The position numbers and the translations under genes are program-made. From NCBI RefSeq assembly GCF_024204645.1, contig NZ_CP100351.1, positions 1,984,001 through 2,048,000 of the forward strand: a DNA stretch of 64,000 bases, given 5' to 3'. Under the pieces are notes generated by a model. It did not search any database. It saw nothing but the letters and a program-made list of their open reading frames with translations, and was not told where the DNA came from. The DNA is from Desulfomicrobium sp. ZS1. Its GTDB lineage: Bacteria; Desulfobacterota; Desulfovibrionia; Desulfovibrionales; Desulfomicrobiaceae. Shown here one piece after another: positions 45,234 through 53,050 of the stretch (positions within the stretch are counted from its first letter, which is position 1; each line of letters starts with the position of its first letter).

Positions 45234-46248
45234 GGCGTCCTTCCTGCGTTTTTCCCGAACGTTCCAAGGCGTCGAACACGATCTCTTGGACCAGCGCCGC
45301 GTGGTCCAGACCCGCGCGCTGGGCTGCGGCCGCGAAACCCGCGTCCGGCGTGATGCAGGGGTTCGGATTGACGTCGATGACGTAGATTTGGCCCGGACCC
45401 GCGACCCGAAAGTCGATGCGCGCATACCCGGCCAGGTTGAAAAGCTCCCAGCAGGCACGACCGATCCGTTTCATTTCCAAGACCAGATCCTCTTCCCCGT
45501 CCAGATCGAAACTGCGAACCGAGGCGGCGTAGTCCGCGCTGCCCTGGTCCCACTTGGCCGCATAATGCAGGATGGCCGGCCCGGGCATCGCGGAATCGAA
45601 AACCATCTCGGCCAAAGGCAGGTCGCGCACTCCACCGCCAGGCTCGGCCAGCAGGGCCAGATTAAATTCCCGGCCCCGCACATACCCTTCAGCCACGCAA
45701 TCACCGCCCATACGCGGCGCGAATTCCCGCATAGCCGCCAGCAGCTCCGCACCTTCCCGCACATCCACGACGCAGTCCGAACCCAGCCCCAAGGACGCGT
45801 CCTCGAATCGCGCTTTGATTATATACGTACCGGGGCCGGGGAAAACACCCCGTTGCAATTCTCCCCTGGTCACTCCGGGAGGAACGGGCAGTCCAGCCGC
45901 ATGCAGCAGGCGTCTGGCCAGGGCCTTGTCTCCGGCCAGGGCCATGCTGCCCTCGTCCGCGCCGGTAAAGGGAAAACCGGCCTTGCGAAAAAGTGCCGGA
46001 GCCAGACAGGCCAGGCTGGCCAGCCCGTGGCAGGACTCGACCAGGTTGAAGATGACGCTTGGCCTGCGATACGCAAGCCCGGCCTCCAGGGCCGACGGGT
46101 CGGAGCCGAGAATGTGTTCCGACGTGCGCCAGCCGCACCGGGCCAAACTCTCCCGCACGCTGCGGGCCTGCGCCGCCGTGTCGAGGACGTCGGGGGAGGC
46201 TGCGTCGGGGATGCTTTCACGAACCACGGCCACATGCAAAGCCGTCAT
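45226..46248 (-). CDS. ATP-grasp ligase 2 (D-Ala-D-Ala ligase-like)
   Basis: A 340-residue ATP-grasp protein. NLVESCHGLASLA in the N-terminal domain, TYIIKARFEDASLGL in the ATP-binding lid, and the metal-binding end IDFRVAG..YVIDVNPNP (Asp and Asn ligands) are typical of Ddl-like carboxylate-amine ligases. These form an acyl phosphate and join it to an amine. The protein is too divergent from Ddl in the substrate pocket to be assumed a cell-wall enzyme. Its ATG overlaps the first ATP-grasp gene by 4 nt (ATGA), so the two ligases are made together. Confidence 0.82.
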   Translation of the reverse strand: MTALHVAVVRESIPDAASPDVLDTAAQARSVRESLARCGWRTSEHILGSDPSALEAGLAYRRPSVIFNLVESCHGLASLACLAPALFRKAGFPFTGADEGSMALAGDKALARRLLHAAGLPVPPGVTRGELQRGVFPGPGTYIIKARFEDASLGLGSDCVVDVREGAELLAAMREFAPRMGGDCVAEGYVRGREFNLALLAEPGGGVRDLPLAEMVFDSAMPGPAILHYAAKWDQGSADYAASVRSFDLDGEEDLVLEMKRIGRACWELFNLAGYARIDFRVAGPGQIYVIDVNPNPCITPDAGFAAAAQRAGLDHAALVQEIVFDALERSGKTQEGRRV

Positions 46249-47240
46249 GAACGGTTCCCATGCCGCTTCCCGGCCCTGGCCATGGCCGAGTCCATGATGG
46301 ACGCGATCAGCACGTCGTAACCCAGCCCGATCTTGCCGCAGAGAATGGGCAGATCAGAACTTTCCGGATTGAGCCCGGCCAGCGGGTTGACCTCGATGAA
46401 ACGAGCCTGTCCCTGTTCGTCCAGACGCACGTCGATCCGCCCCGCATCCAGGCATCCCAGGGCCTGCCAGGCGGCGCGGGCCACTTCGGCGGCCTGCGCG
46501 GCGCGGTCATCGGCGGCCAGTTCGTAGAGCGCCCGCTCCCGCCATTCCTGTTTGTTGGCGTAGGTGTAAGCGCAGGCATCGCCCCGGGCGGTGGAGAGCA
46601 CCTCCATGACCCCGAGCACCCGGCACTGTGCGCCGCTGCCCAAAATGCCTACGGTGAACTCCCGGCCCGGCAGAAAGGTTTCCACCAGCGCGGGCTGGCG
46701 GAAGGTGTCCAGGACATGGGCGCAGATGTCTCGCAATGCCTGCCGATTCCTGACCAGGGATTTGTCGCTCACGCCCTTGCTGGACCCTTCGGCCACGGGT
46801 TTGACAAAGAGCGGGAAGGGCAGATCGATAGCGTCCACCTCTGCCACGCTGTTCACGATCCTGAAATCCGCCGTGGGCACGCCGTGCGCCCGCAGCACCG
46901 CGTTGGTCCAGCCCTTGTGCAGTGACAGAGCCAGCACTTCGGGCCCGGAAAAGGTGTAGGGAATGTCCCAGGCATCGAGCAGCGCCGGAACCTGGGCCTC
47001 GCGGGCCAGACCGCGCATGCCTTCGGCGAAATTGAAGACCATGTCCCAGCGACGGCCGTCGGACAGGGCGCGCGCGAGCGGCATTACCCCACCCACCAGC
47101 TCCACCTCGTGGCCCCGGGACGCAAGCGCCTGCCGGATGGCCTCAACGGTGACGGGGCTGTCCAGCTCCGCCACCTCGTCCTTGTCGTATCCCCTGTCCA
47201 GATAATCCTGTTGCAGATCGTAGGTCATGCCAACGAGCAC
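46245..47240 (-). CDS. ATP-grasp ligase 1 (D-Ala-D-Ala ligase-like)
   Basis: A 331-residue ATP-grasp protein starting LVGMTYDLQQDYLDRGYD, a start typical of a Ddl-like subfamily with unknown products. FNFAEGMRG, FPLFVKPVAEGSSKG for ATP, and RIDVRLDEQG..FIEVNPLAGL for metal binding are visible. The start is GTG 47240, with GGAGG 4 nt upstream, giving a 16-nt overlap with the aminomutase gene; ATG 47228 is the alternative. It is not the canonical Ddl, which would be expected near mur/fts genes. Confidence 0.82.
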   Translation of the reverse strand: MLVGMTYDLQQDYLDRGYDKDEVAELDSPVTVEAIRQALASRGHEVELVGGVMPLARALSDGRRWDMVFNFAEGMRGLAREAQVPALLDAWDIPYTFSGPEVLALSLHKGWTNAVLRAHGVPTADFRIVNSVAEVDAIDLPFPLFVKPVAEGSSKGVSDKSLVRNRQALRDICAHVLDTFRQPALVETFLPGREFTVGILGSGAQCRVLGVMEVLSTARGDACAYTYANKQEWRERALYELAADDRAAQAAEVARAAWQALGCLDAGRIDVRLDEQGQARFIEVNPLAGLNPESSDLPILCGKIGLGYDVLIASIMDSAMARAGKRHGNRS

Positions 47241-48460
47241 GGGGCCTCCCGCAAACCAAGCTGATCGGGATAATGGAAAATCCGGTCTTCATAATTGCGC
47301 AGCACCACGCCCTGTTCGTCGCGGCCCTGGAAATAGCCGGGCTGCAACGGCACCTTGCCCCCGCCGCCGGGCGCGTCGATGACATAGGTCGGGATGCAAT
47401 AGCCCGAGGTATGCCCGCGCAAACCCTGGATGATGGCAAGCCCGGTGTCCACCGGAGTGCGGAAATGACTCGAACCGGGAATCGGGTCGCACTGGTACAG
47501 ATAATATGGCCGGACCCGGTTGCGAACCAGACCGTGCATGAGCCGCTTCATGGTATTCACGTCATCGTTGACGCCGGAAAGCAGCACGGTCTGACTGCCG
47601 AGCGGAATCCCCCCATCAGCCAGGCGATTGCAGGCCAGAGCCGTGTCCGGAGTGATCTCGTCGGGGTGGGTGAAATGCAGGCTGATGAACAGCGGGTGGT
47701 AGCGGCGCAGCATGCGCACCAGATTGGGCGTGATGCGCTGGGGCAGCACGGCCGGAACCTTGGACCCGATGCGGATGATCTCCACATGGGGAATGGCGCG
47801 CAGCTGGGACAGAAGCCACTCGATCTTCATGGCCGGCAGGGTCAGCGGGTCGCCACCGGAAAGGAGCACGTCGCGCACCTCATCGTGCTGGCGGATGTAG
47901 TCCAGGGCGGCCTGCCAGCTGCGCATGTCGGAGCGGTGCCCGGCCTTGCCCACCAGGCGTGAGCGCGTGCAGTAGCGGCAATAGGTCGAACAGAACTCCG
48001 TGACCAGAAAAAGCACCCGGTCCGGATAGCGGTGCACGATGCCCGGCACGGGGCTGTGGCCCTCCTCGCCGAGCGGATCGGGGGCCTCGAAAGGCAGAAC
48101 CAGCGTCTCGCGGACATCGGGCAGAATGCAGCGGCGCAGGGCCTCGCTGCGGGAAGCGACCCACAGGTAATACGGCGTGGCTGCGGCAGGCAGACGGCGC
48201 CCGCTCTTCTCGAACACCGGCGCATCCACGCCGAGAATCCCGGCCATGGCCTCGGCGGACGTCACGCGGTGCTTGAGCTGCCAGCGCCAGCTGTCCCAGT
48301 CCTTTTGCACGGCCCCGGGAAAATGGGTGTTCATGAAATTTTTGCGATGGGCCCAGATGCTGAGCTCATGGTCTTCGGAAAGGGAGGATAATGAGGGGGG
48401 TTCGGCCAGCTCCGGGCCTAATTCTGTAGGCTGTGTTGCGACAATTTCGACAACGTCCAT
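47225..48460 (-). CDS. Lysine 2,3-aminomutase-like radical SAM/PLP enzyme
   Basis: A 411-residue KamA-family protein. The radical SAM ligands are C157-x3-C161-x2-C164 (FCSTYCRYC). The PLP lysine is K369 in APGGGGK. D325 (YQCDP) and D362 (YVIDAP) occupy the places of the two Asp that hold the side-chain amino group of lysine in clostridial KamA; glutamate mutases carry other residues there, so L-lysine to L-beta-lysine is the best guess. I use ATG 48460 with AGAGG upstream; a TTG at 48490 is possible. It is the first gene of the four-gene overlapping cluster with two ATP-grasp ligases and a GNAT. Confidence 0.85.
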   Translation of the reverse strand: MDVVEIVATQPTELGPELAEPPSLSSLSEDHELSIWAHRKNFMNTHFPGAVQKDWDSWRWQLKHRVTSAEAMAGILGVDAPVFEKSGRRLPAAATPYYLWVASRSEALRRCILPDVRETLVLPFEAPDPLGEEGHSPVPGIVHRYPDRVLFLVTEFCSTYCRYCTRSRLVGKAGHRSDMRSWQAALDYIRQHDEVRDVLLSGGDPLTLPAMKIEWLLSQLRAIPHVEIIRIGSKVPAVLPQRITPNLVRMLRRYHPLFISLHFTHPDEITPDTALACNRLADGGIPLGSQTVLLSGVNDDVNTMKRLMHGLVRNRVRPYYLYQCDPIPGSSHFRTPVDTGLAIIQGLRGHTSGYCIPTYVIDAPGGGGKVPLQPGYFQGRDEQGVVLRNYEDRIFHYPDQLGLREAPCSLA

Positions 48461-48486
48461 GGTTTCCTCTGCGCACGTAAAAGTAT

Positions 48487-48615
48487 TCAAGAAATGAAAA
48501 CGCGCCTATCTGAAACAACATATTGAAATAATGACAGATTAACGAAATCAATCATCCATGCGCGCCCGTCCTTGAAGCCGGAACAAAACGCATCTTTGCT
48601 GATGCGACGGCTCAT
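48487..48615 (-). CDS. Possible 42-residue leader or substrate peptide upstream of the aminomutase
   Basis: An ATG at 48615 preceded by GGAAAGGAAT opens 42 codons (starting MSRRISKDAF, containing GFKDGRAWMIDF, ending RRVFIS) and stops 26 nt before the aminomutase ATG. It has one Cys and basic ends. Codon use is less GC-biased than the neighbours, so it may be chance. It is the only sensible small ORF in the 317-nt gap 48461-48777. If translated it could be a regulatory leader or a peptide modified by the ligases; there is no homology evidence. Confidence 0.3.
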   Translation of the reverse strand: MSRRISKDAFCSGFKDGRAWMIDFVNLSLFQYVVSDRRVFIS

Positions 48616-48669
48616 ATTCCTTTCCCAATTCCTTGTCATCAGATTGGAGGGTACAACAGCGCAAATTTT

Positions 48670-48693
48670 TTGAAATTTCGTGAATTATTTCAA
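48670..48693. promoter_or_regulatory. Inverted repeat, candidate operator/promoter of the aminomutase cluster
   Basis: TTGAAAT-N10-ATTTCAA is a perfect 7-bp inverted repeat in an AT-rich patch of the gap before the aminomutase cluster. On the minus strand its first arm gives a TTGAAA that could act as a -35 box, with AAAAAT 17 nt later as a poor -10. Confidence 0.35.
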
Positions 48694-48777
48694 AAGCGGC
48701 GCGGCAGGACGAAACACGGCGGGAAAAAATGTGGCCGATCAATCTTCTTCCTGAAAATGAGGGGGGCAAAAAACGGT

Positions 48778-49746
48778 CTATTCGGACTTTGAGGACACAA
48801 GGCGCTTGTAGGTCTCAAGCAGCTCCACAAAAGCGTCATGGTCCCCGCCCTTGTCCGGGTGCATGGCCATGGCCTTCTTGCGGAAGACGCGCGCGAACTC
48901 GCGCCGGGTCATGCTCCTGATCTCGGACATGCCTATGCCGAAGAGTTCGCGCACCCGCTCCGGAACAACAGGCTTGGGCCGTGGCCGGTGACGGCGAAAG
49001 TCGTTCATGAAATCGTGAAAGATGCGCTCGAAGCCACCATCCGAAGCGAAATCAAAATCAAAATGCAGACACGCGTAGCGCCGCAGATACGGGTGAACGC
49101 CGCCTGGCAGGCCGAACCCGAAGGCCGCGTCGTCATGCAGACGGCAGAATTCGTGCATGAAGGCCTCGTCCAGCCGCTCCCGATCCTGGGCTTCGGGCAT
49201 GGTCCGGGCCGTCAAATTGGCGAAATGACGCTGCAGATTAAGCGCGGCGTGGACATAATGCCGCGCTTCGTCACCGGGCAGGGAGCGTTCCATGCGCAAA
49301 AAAAGCTGTTCCAGCTCATCGCGGCTCTTGCCCAAAAGCCGCATAAAAAGCTTGGGGCTGACCTCGTCGATACGGTTCAGGTTCACTTCGCCCGAACGCA
49401 GGTAGGCCATGCGTCTGCGGTCGAACGGATGCAGAGCGCGGACGGCGTCCTCCTGTGCGCGGGTCGGTACCGTCCGCTTCCACGTGCGGCCCTGGTCCGC
49501 ACGGTCCATGAAACCCGAAGGCGCGAAGGGTGCAAAGGCCTCGTCCAAAGCGTCCAGGTCCAGAGGGGCCAGGCGCTCAAGCAGACTCTCGGCGTAGGAG
49601 ATGCCGAAGCGGCCGAAATGGACCGCGCGTCCGGGATCTGTGCCCAGATCCGCCAGCGTCTCGAACCCGAGCCCGCCGGCAAGAGGCACCGTGCGGCGCA
49701 GCTCATAGCGCACGCCTCGCCCTTCCCTGAGCACCGCCACGTACAT
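48778..49746 (-). CDS. Protein with a C-terminal J domain
   Basis: A 322-residue protein that has its J domain at the very end: AMHPDKGGDHDAFVELLETYKRL carries HPD, and the domain starts near residue 263. The N-terminal 260 residues are of unknown fold (YVAVLREGRGVRYELRRT..., many Arg and Asp) and contain no zinc finger. ATG 49746 lies 1 nt after the pyrC stop; the earlier frame start is inside pyrC. Such C-terminal J proteins may recruit Hsp70 to a specific complex. Compare the N-terminal J protein at 9401. Confidence 0.75.
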   Translation of the reverse strand: MYVAVLREGRGVRYELRRTVPLAGGLGFETLADLGTDPGRAVHFGRFGISYAESLLERLAPLDLDALDEAFAPFAPSGFMDRADQGRTWKRTVPTRAQEDAVRALHPFDRRRMAYLRSGEVNLNRIDEVSPKLFMRLLGKSRDELEQLFLRMERSLPGDEARHYVHAALNLQRHFANLTARTMPEAQDRERLDEAFMHEFCRLHDDAAFGFGLPGGVHPYLRRYACLHFDFDFASDGGFERIFHDFMNDFRRHRPRPKPVVPERVRELFGIGMSEIRSMTRREFARVFRKKAMAMHPDKGGDHDAFVELLETYKRLVSSKSE

Positions 49747-49747
49747 G

Positions 49748-50731
49748 TCAGTCCACCACCCGCCAGTCCAGGGACTGTCCGGCCAGATAGGGCACGACGC
49801 AGCCGATGCTCTGCGGCACGGTCCAGGCCCGGCGCTCAAGCCGCACGTCCCTGGCCATGGGAGTCAGGCCGTAGGCCGCGCAGGCCCGGTCCGAGACAAA
49901 GGCCTGCAGCCTGTCCAGGGCGTCCAGTTCCTCGAAGAGTCCGGCCAGGGCGGGCAGGGCTACGGGCGCGGAAAAGATTCCGGCCGCGCAGCCCGGCGCT
50001 TCCTTGGCCGTGACCGGATGCGGGGCCGTGTCGCTGCCGAAGAACGCCCGGGGATGGTCGAGGGCCGCCCGGCGCAGGGCGTCGCGGTCTTCGGGACGCT
50101 TGGCCACGGGCTTGCAGAAAAGATGCGGGCACATCAGTCCGCCGAGAACATCGTCGAGGGTGATGAGCAGATGATGCAGGGTAATGGTGGCAAAAAGATT
50201 TTCGAAACGATCCAAGAGCTTTATTCCGGCCTCGGTGGTGACGTGTTCGAGGACGATGCGCAGACGCGGGAATGCCTTCGCCCATTCCTGGACCACGGAC
50301 AAAAAGGCCGCTTCGCGGTCCATGACAAACCCGCAGCCCTCACCGTGGATGAGCAGCGGGATGCCCAGCTCCTCCATGAGGGCCAAAGTCGCGTTGGCCT
50401 GTTTCATGTCGGCCAGACCGGCCTCGGAGTTGGTCGTCATTCCGGCGGGATAGAGTTTGAGCCCGATGATGTGCGGCCTTGCGGCCAACAGTTCGTCCCT
50501 GGAATAGGCCCGAAAAAAAAGAGTCATGAGCGGGGTAAAGGATTCTCCAGTCACGCGCAGTATTTCCTGCCGGTAATCCAGAACCTGCGCGAGGCTGGTC
50601 ACGGGCGGGGTCAGGTTGGGCATGACCACGGCGGCGGCGAAGTCCCGGGCCGTGTGCGGCGCGACCAGGGCCAGCATGTCGCCCTGACGCAGATGGACAT
50701 GCATGTCCATGGGGGAATGCAAAAGCAGCAT
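49748..50731 (-). CDS. pyrC: Dihydroorotase (PyrC type)
   Basis: Cyclises carbamoyl-aspartate in pyrimidine synthesis. The 327-residue amidohydrolase shows DMHVHLR (two zinc-binding His), the carbamylated lysine in GLKLYPAG, His in LLIHGEG and LEHVTT, and GSDTAPH with the catalytic Asp. This matches the E. coli-type homodimeric PyrC. GGAGG stands 4 nt before ATG 50731; the frame start at 50776 is less likely. It is co-transcribed with dus and a DedA-like gene. Confidence 0.9.
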   Translation of the reverse strand: MLLLHSPMDMHVHLRQGDMLALVAPHTARDFAAAVVMPNLTPPVTSLAQVLDYRQEILRVTGESFTPLMTLFFRAYSRDELLAARPHIIGLKLYPAGMTTNSEAGLADMKQANATLALMEELGIPLLIHGEGCGFVMDREAAFLSVVQEWAKAFPRLRIVLEHVTTEAGIKLLDRFENLFATITLHHLLITLDDVLGGLMCPHLFCKPVAKRPEDRDALRRAALDHPRAFFGSDTAPHPVTAKEAPGCAAGIFSAPVALPALAGLFEELDALDRLQAFVSDRACAAYGLTPMARDVRLERRAWTVPQSIGCVVPYLAGQSLDWRVVD

Positions 50732-50756
50732 AAAACCTCCAGGAGCCATTATTATA

Positions 50757-51191
50757 TCAGGAAAGAAGATAGGCAAGTCCGGCGTAGCGAGCCAGCTTGC
50801 CCAGCACTACCGGAGGAATGAAGCGTTTCAAAGACAGCCCGAAAAGCCCGGCCACGGCGCAAAGCGGATCCCCGAGTATGGGCGTCCAGGCCAGGAGCAG
50901 GCTCCACGAGCCGTAACGGGCGAAAATGCGCACCGCCCTTTCGCGTTGCGAAACGGAGAGACCCAGCAGGCGGGTCAGAAATGGTTCACTGCCCCACCGC
51001 CCCACGCCCCAGGTGGTCACGGCCCCCAGAGTGTTGCCGATCGTGGCCGCCGCCACGCAGGCATACGGATCGCCGCCGGCCAGGATCAACCCTCCCAGCG
51101 CGGCCTCTGAAGCCACGGGCAAAAACGTGGCGGCCAAGAAGGACAGGACAAAAAGCCCGTACAGCCCGTATTCAAGCAGCAGCTCTTCCAT
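50757..51191 (-). CDS. DedA / YqaA-family membrane protein
   Basis: A 144-residue inner-membrane protein with about four helices and a re-entrant GGDPYACVAAATIGNTLGAVTTWGVGRW segment followed by F-R-YG-W-x4-W-P(T)P(I)LGD, typical of the YqaA branch of the DedA/VTT superfamily. These proteins are implicated in lipid carrier recycling and membrane homeostasis. Its ATG lies 1 nt after the dus stop, and pyrC follows after 25 nt. Confidence 0.82.
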   Translation of the reverse strand: MEELLLEYGLYGLFVLSFLAATFLPVASEAALGGLILAGGDPYACVAAATIGNTLGAVTTWGVGRWGSEPFLTRLLGLSVSQRERAVRIFARYGSWSLLLAWTPILGDPLCAVAGLFGLSLKRFIPPVVLGKLARYAGLAYLLS

Positions 51192-51192
51192 G

Positions 51193-52212
51193 TCAGGACG
51201 TGAACAGGAAGGCGTTGGGGGTGGACGCGACGGCAGGCCTTTTTCCCAGAATCCGCTCCGCGTTGTGCGTCATCTCCTCCCGGGTCGTCCCGCGCGCCAG
51301 CTCCGGCCACAGGCTGTGTCCGTAGACGAAATTGGCGGCCAGGTAGGGAAGATACTTCTTGTACATCTTGATGGCCCTAGCCTGCTCGAAATGCCTCCAG
51401 ATGGCATCGATCTGTTCCAGCGCAGTGCGCAGGAAGATATCCTCGTCCGGCTCGAAACCAAGCGCCAGTTGGGCGAAAATCCAGGGCCGGGCGATGGCCA
51501 TGCGACCGATGGACACCCCGGCGCAGCCCGTCTCTTCCATCATCCTCAGGCAATCGGCAGCGCAAAAGGCGTTGCCGTTGCCGAGCACGGGAATGGACAC
51601 GGCCTCGGCCACGAGGCGGATATGCGCCCATTTGGGCGGACGTGATCTGCGATCCGGGGCGACGCGCGGATGAAAGGTCAAAAGGTCCGCCCCCGCGTCC
51701 TCGAAACGCCTGGCCAGATCCACGGCCAGATCCGGTGAATTCTCCCAGCCGCTGCGGAACTTGACCATGACCGGGCAGCGCACGGCCCGGCGCACGGCCC
51801 GCACGATGGCCACGGCGCGTTCGGGGTCTTTGAGCAGCGCCGCCCCATAGCCTTTCTTGCAGATGGCGGCCACGGAGCAGCCCATGTTGATGTCCACGCC
51901 CATGAGTCCCTCGGCCTCGATGCGCCGGGCCGCATCGGCCATGACTTCAGGCTCGCCGCCAAAGATCTGGCAGACCAGGCCTGCCGCCTCCTCGTCACGC
52001 CAGCGGAACACTGGGGAATGACGGCGGCTTTCCTGCGGCACGGCGCGGGCGTTGCACATCTCCGTGACCATGAACCCGAAGCCCCCGAAGCGGCCCAGCA
52101 CTTCGCGATACGCCACATGCCCCAGCCCGGCCATGGGCGCGAGCACAAGACGCGAAGGCAAAGTCAGGCCGCCCACGCTCAGGGGCGTCGAAAAAAGAGG
52201 GGTCTCATGCAT
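51193..52212 (-). CDS. dus: tRNA-dihydrouridine synthase (DusB-like)
   Basis: A 339-residue FMN-dependent TIM-barrel enzyme that reduces uridines in the D-loop of tRNA. VLAPMAGLGHVAYRE, VDINMGCSVAAICKKGYGAALL (catalytic Cys in the C-x-KG-x-G part), VKFRSGWE and GNGNAF..SIGRMAIARPWIF are the family blocks. The C-terminal helical domain is present. GGAG lies 8 nt before ATG 52212. It heads the dus-dedA-pyrC-J run. Confidence 0.88.
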   Translation of the reverse strand: MHETPLFSTPLSVGGLTLPSRLVLAPMAGLGHVAYREVLGRFGGFGFMVTEMCNARAVPQESRRHSPVFRWRDEEAAGLVCQIFGGEPEVMADAARRIEAEGLMGVDINMGCSVAAICKKGYGAALLKDPERAVAIVRAVRRAVRCPVMVKFRSGWENSPDLAVDLARRFEDAGADLLTFHPRVAPDRRSRPPKWAHIRLVAEAVSIPVLGNGNAFCAADCLRMMEETGCAGVSIGRMAIARPWIFAQLALGFEPDEDIFLRTALEQIDAIWRHFEQARAIKMYKKYLPYLAANFVYGHSLWPELARGTTREEMTHNAERILGKRPAVASTPNAFLFTS

Positions 52213-52256
52213 GGGCAGGGCTCCACGAAATCCGGAAAAAAATACGCGAAAATTTG

Positions 52257-52286
52257 AAAAAGCGCCCTCCCACCGGAAAGAGCGCT
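52257..52286 (-). terminator. Terminator of the DUF4079-like gene
   Basis: On the minus strand AGCGCTCT pairs with AGGGCGCT (one wobble pair) around a 10-nt loop, followed by TTTTC. It separates the membrane protein gene from dus. Confidence 0.7.
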
Positions 52287-52311
52287 TGCGTGCGAGAGGA
52301 AGACGGCAGGA

Positions 52312-52737
52312 TCAGGACAGCAGAAAATCCCGGATGACCACCGCGCCAGTGACCATCTGAACCAGGGCCAGCGCCACGGCCACCGCATTGAACACCCCGT
52401 GCACCAGCGGCAGATAGCGACGCTCCATCCGCTTGCGGTCCATGATCACGCCCGTGATGTACCCGGCGGCGATGCAGGGCATCATCAACTGTCCGACCCA
52501 GTAATGATTGCCGGTAACGCCGTTGTGGCCCCACTCCTTACTCACCGCGTACTGGCCCAGAACCAGGCCGCTCATCCACAGGATATGCGCGTACTTGCCG
52601 AGTTTGACATGCTCGGCCCACATGAACTTGCCATTTTTTCCCAGATGGTTGGCCTGGAAACGGGGCCAGCCGAGGGACAGGACGTACAGGGCCAGAAAGG
52701 TGGCCGCGAGTTGAAGCAACGGATGAATCCAGAGCAT
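52312..52737 (-). CDS. DUF4079-like four-helix membrane protein
   Basis: A 141-residue protein with four hydrophobic helices. MLWIHPLLQL at the start, HVKLGKYAHILW, and LPLVHGVFNAVAVALAL carry His residues inside or next to helices, as in cytochrome b561-like haem proteins and the DUF4079 family, so a membrane haem-binding role is possible. AAGGAG precedes ATG 52737 by 6 nt; the longer open frame is not supported. It stands alone. Confidence 0.6.
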   Translation of the reverse strand: MLWIHPLLQLAATFLALYVLSLGWPRFQANHLGKNGKFMWAEHVKLGKYAHILWMSGLVLGQYAVSKEWGHNGVTGNHYWVGQLMMPCIAAGYITGVIMDRKRMERRYLPLVHGVFNAVAVALALVQMVTGAVVIRDFLLS

Positions 52738-52850
52738 TGAGCACTCCTTGGAATGGCTGCGAGTGGACGAAAAAAGGGTCTGCGCGACAAAATCGGCTGG
52801 GGAGTGCATAGATGAGGGGGCGGCAATTGACAAGCGCGCGGCCCTCATCG

Positions 52851-52894
52851 GCAAGGGGCTGGGAAGGTTCGAGCGCAAGGAGCAAGGCCAAAAT
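52851..52894 (+). repeat. 44-nt direct repeat, copy A
   Basis: Starts GCAAGGGGCTGGGAAGG and ends GGCCAAAAT. It matches copy B at 42 of 44 positions (two C/T differences) and lies 75 nt upstream of it in the non-coding gap 52738-53046. Confidence 0.85.
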
Positions 52895-52925
52895 CTTCCC
52901 CTTAAAACCGACCACGGTCCTCACG

Positions 52926-53050
52926 GTAAGGGGCTGGGAAGGTTCGAGTGCAAGGAGCAAGGCCAAAATGCAAGCCGAAGTGTAGCCGACTACATGAGGC
53001 TTGCATTTTGGCCGCAGCAACGCAGCAATCGGACCTTCCCAGCCTCTTAC
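52926..53050. repeat. Direct repeat copy B with a large inverted partner (long hairpin at the manC stop)
   Basis: Copy B (52926-52976) starts GTAAGGGGCTGGGAAGG and ends CAAAATGCAAGCC. Its imperfect reverse complement occupies 52998-53050; both ends of the arms pair well (GTAAG(G/A)GGCTGGGAAGGT and GGCCAAAATGCAAGCC), the middle differs. The 21-nt loop holds a nested TGTAG..CTACA stem. The far arm includes the TAA stop of manC. The rest of the 309-nt gap shows no gene. Confidence 0.8.

Noticed and set aside
45097-46320. 407-codon open frame on the plus strand opposite the second ATP-grasp gene
   Set aside because: Shadow of high-GC coding DNA; the minus strand shows conserved ATP-grasp motifs and coupled starts.
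52866-52948. GGTTCGA words (about 52867 and 52942) that resemble a tRNA T-loop
   Set aside because: They are part of the 44-nt direct repeat; no acceptor, D or anticodon arm can be drawn around them.
52851-52969. Two direct repeats as a mini CRISPR array
   Set aside because: Only two direct copies, 44 nt long and with an inverted third copy; no cas genes in the window.
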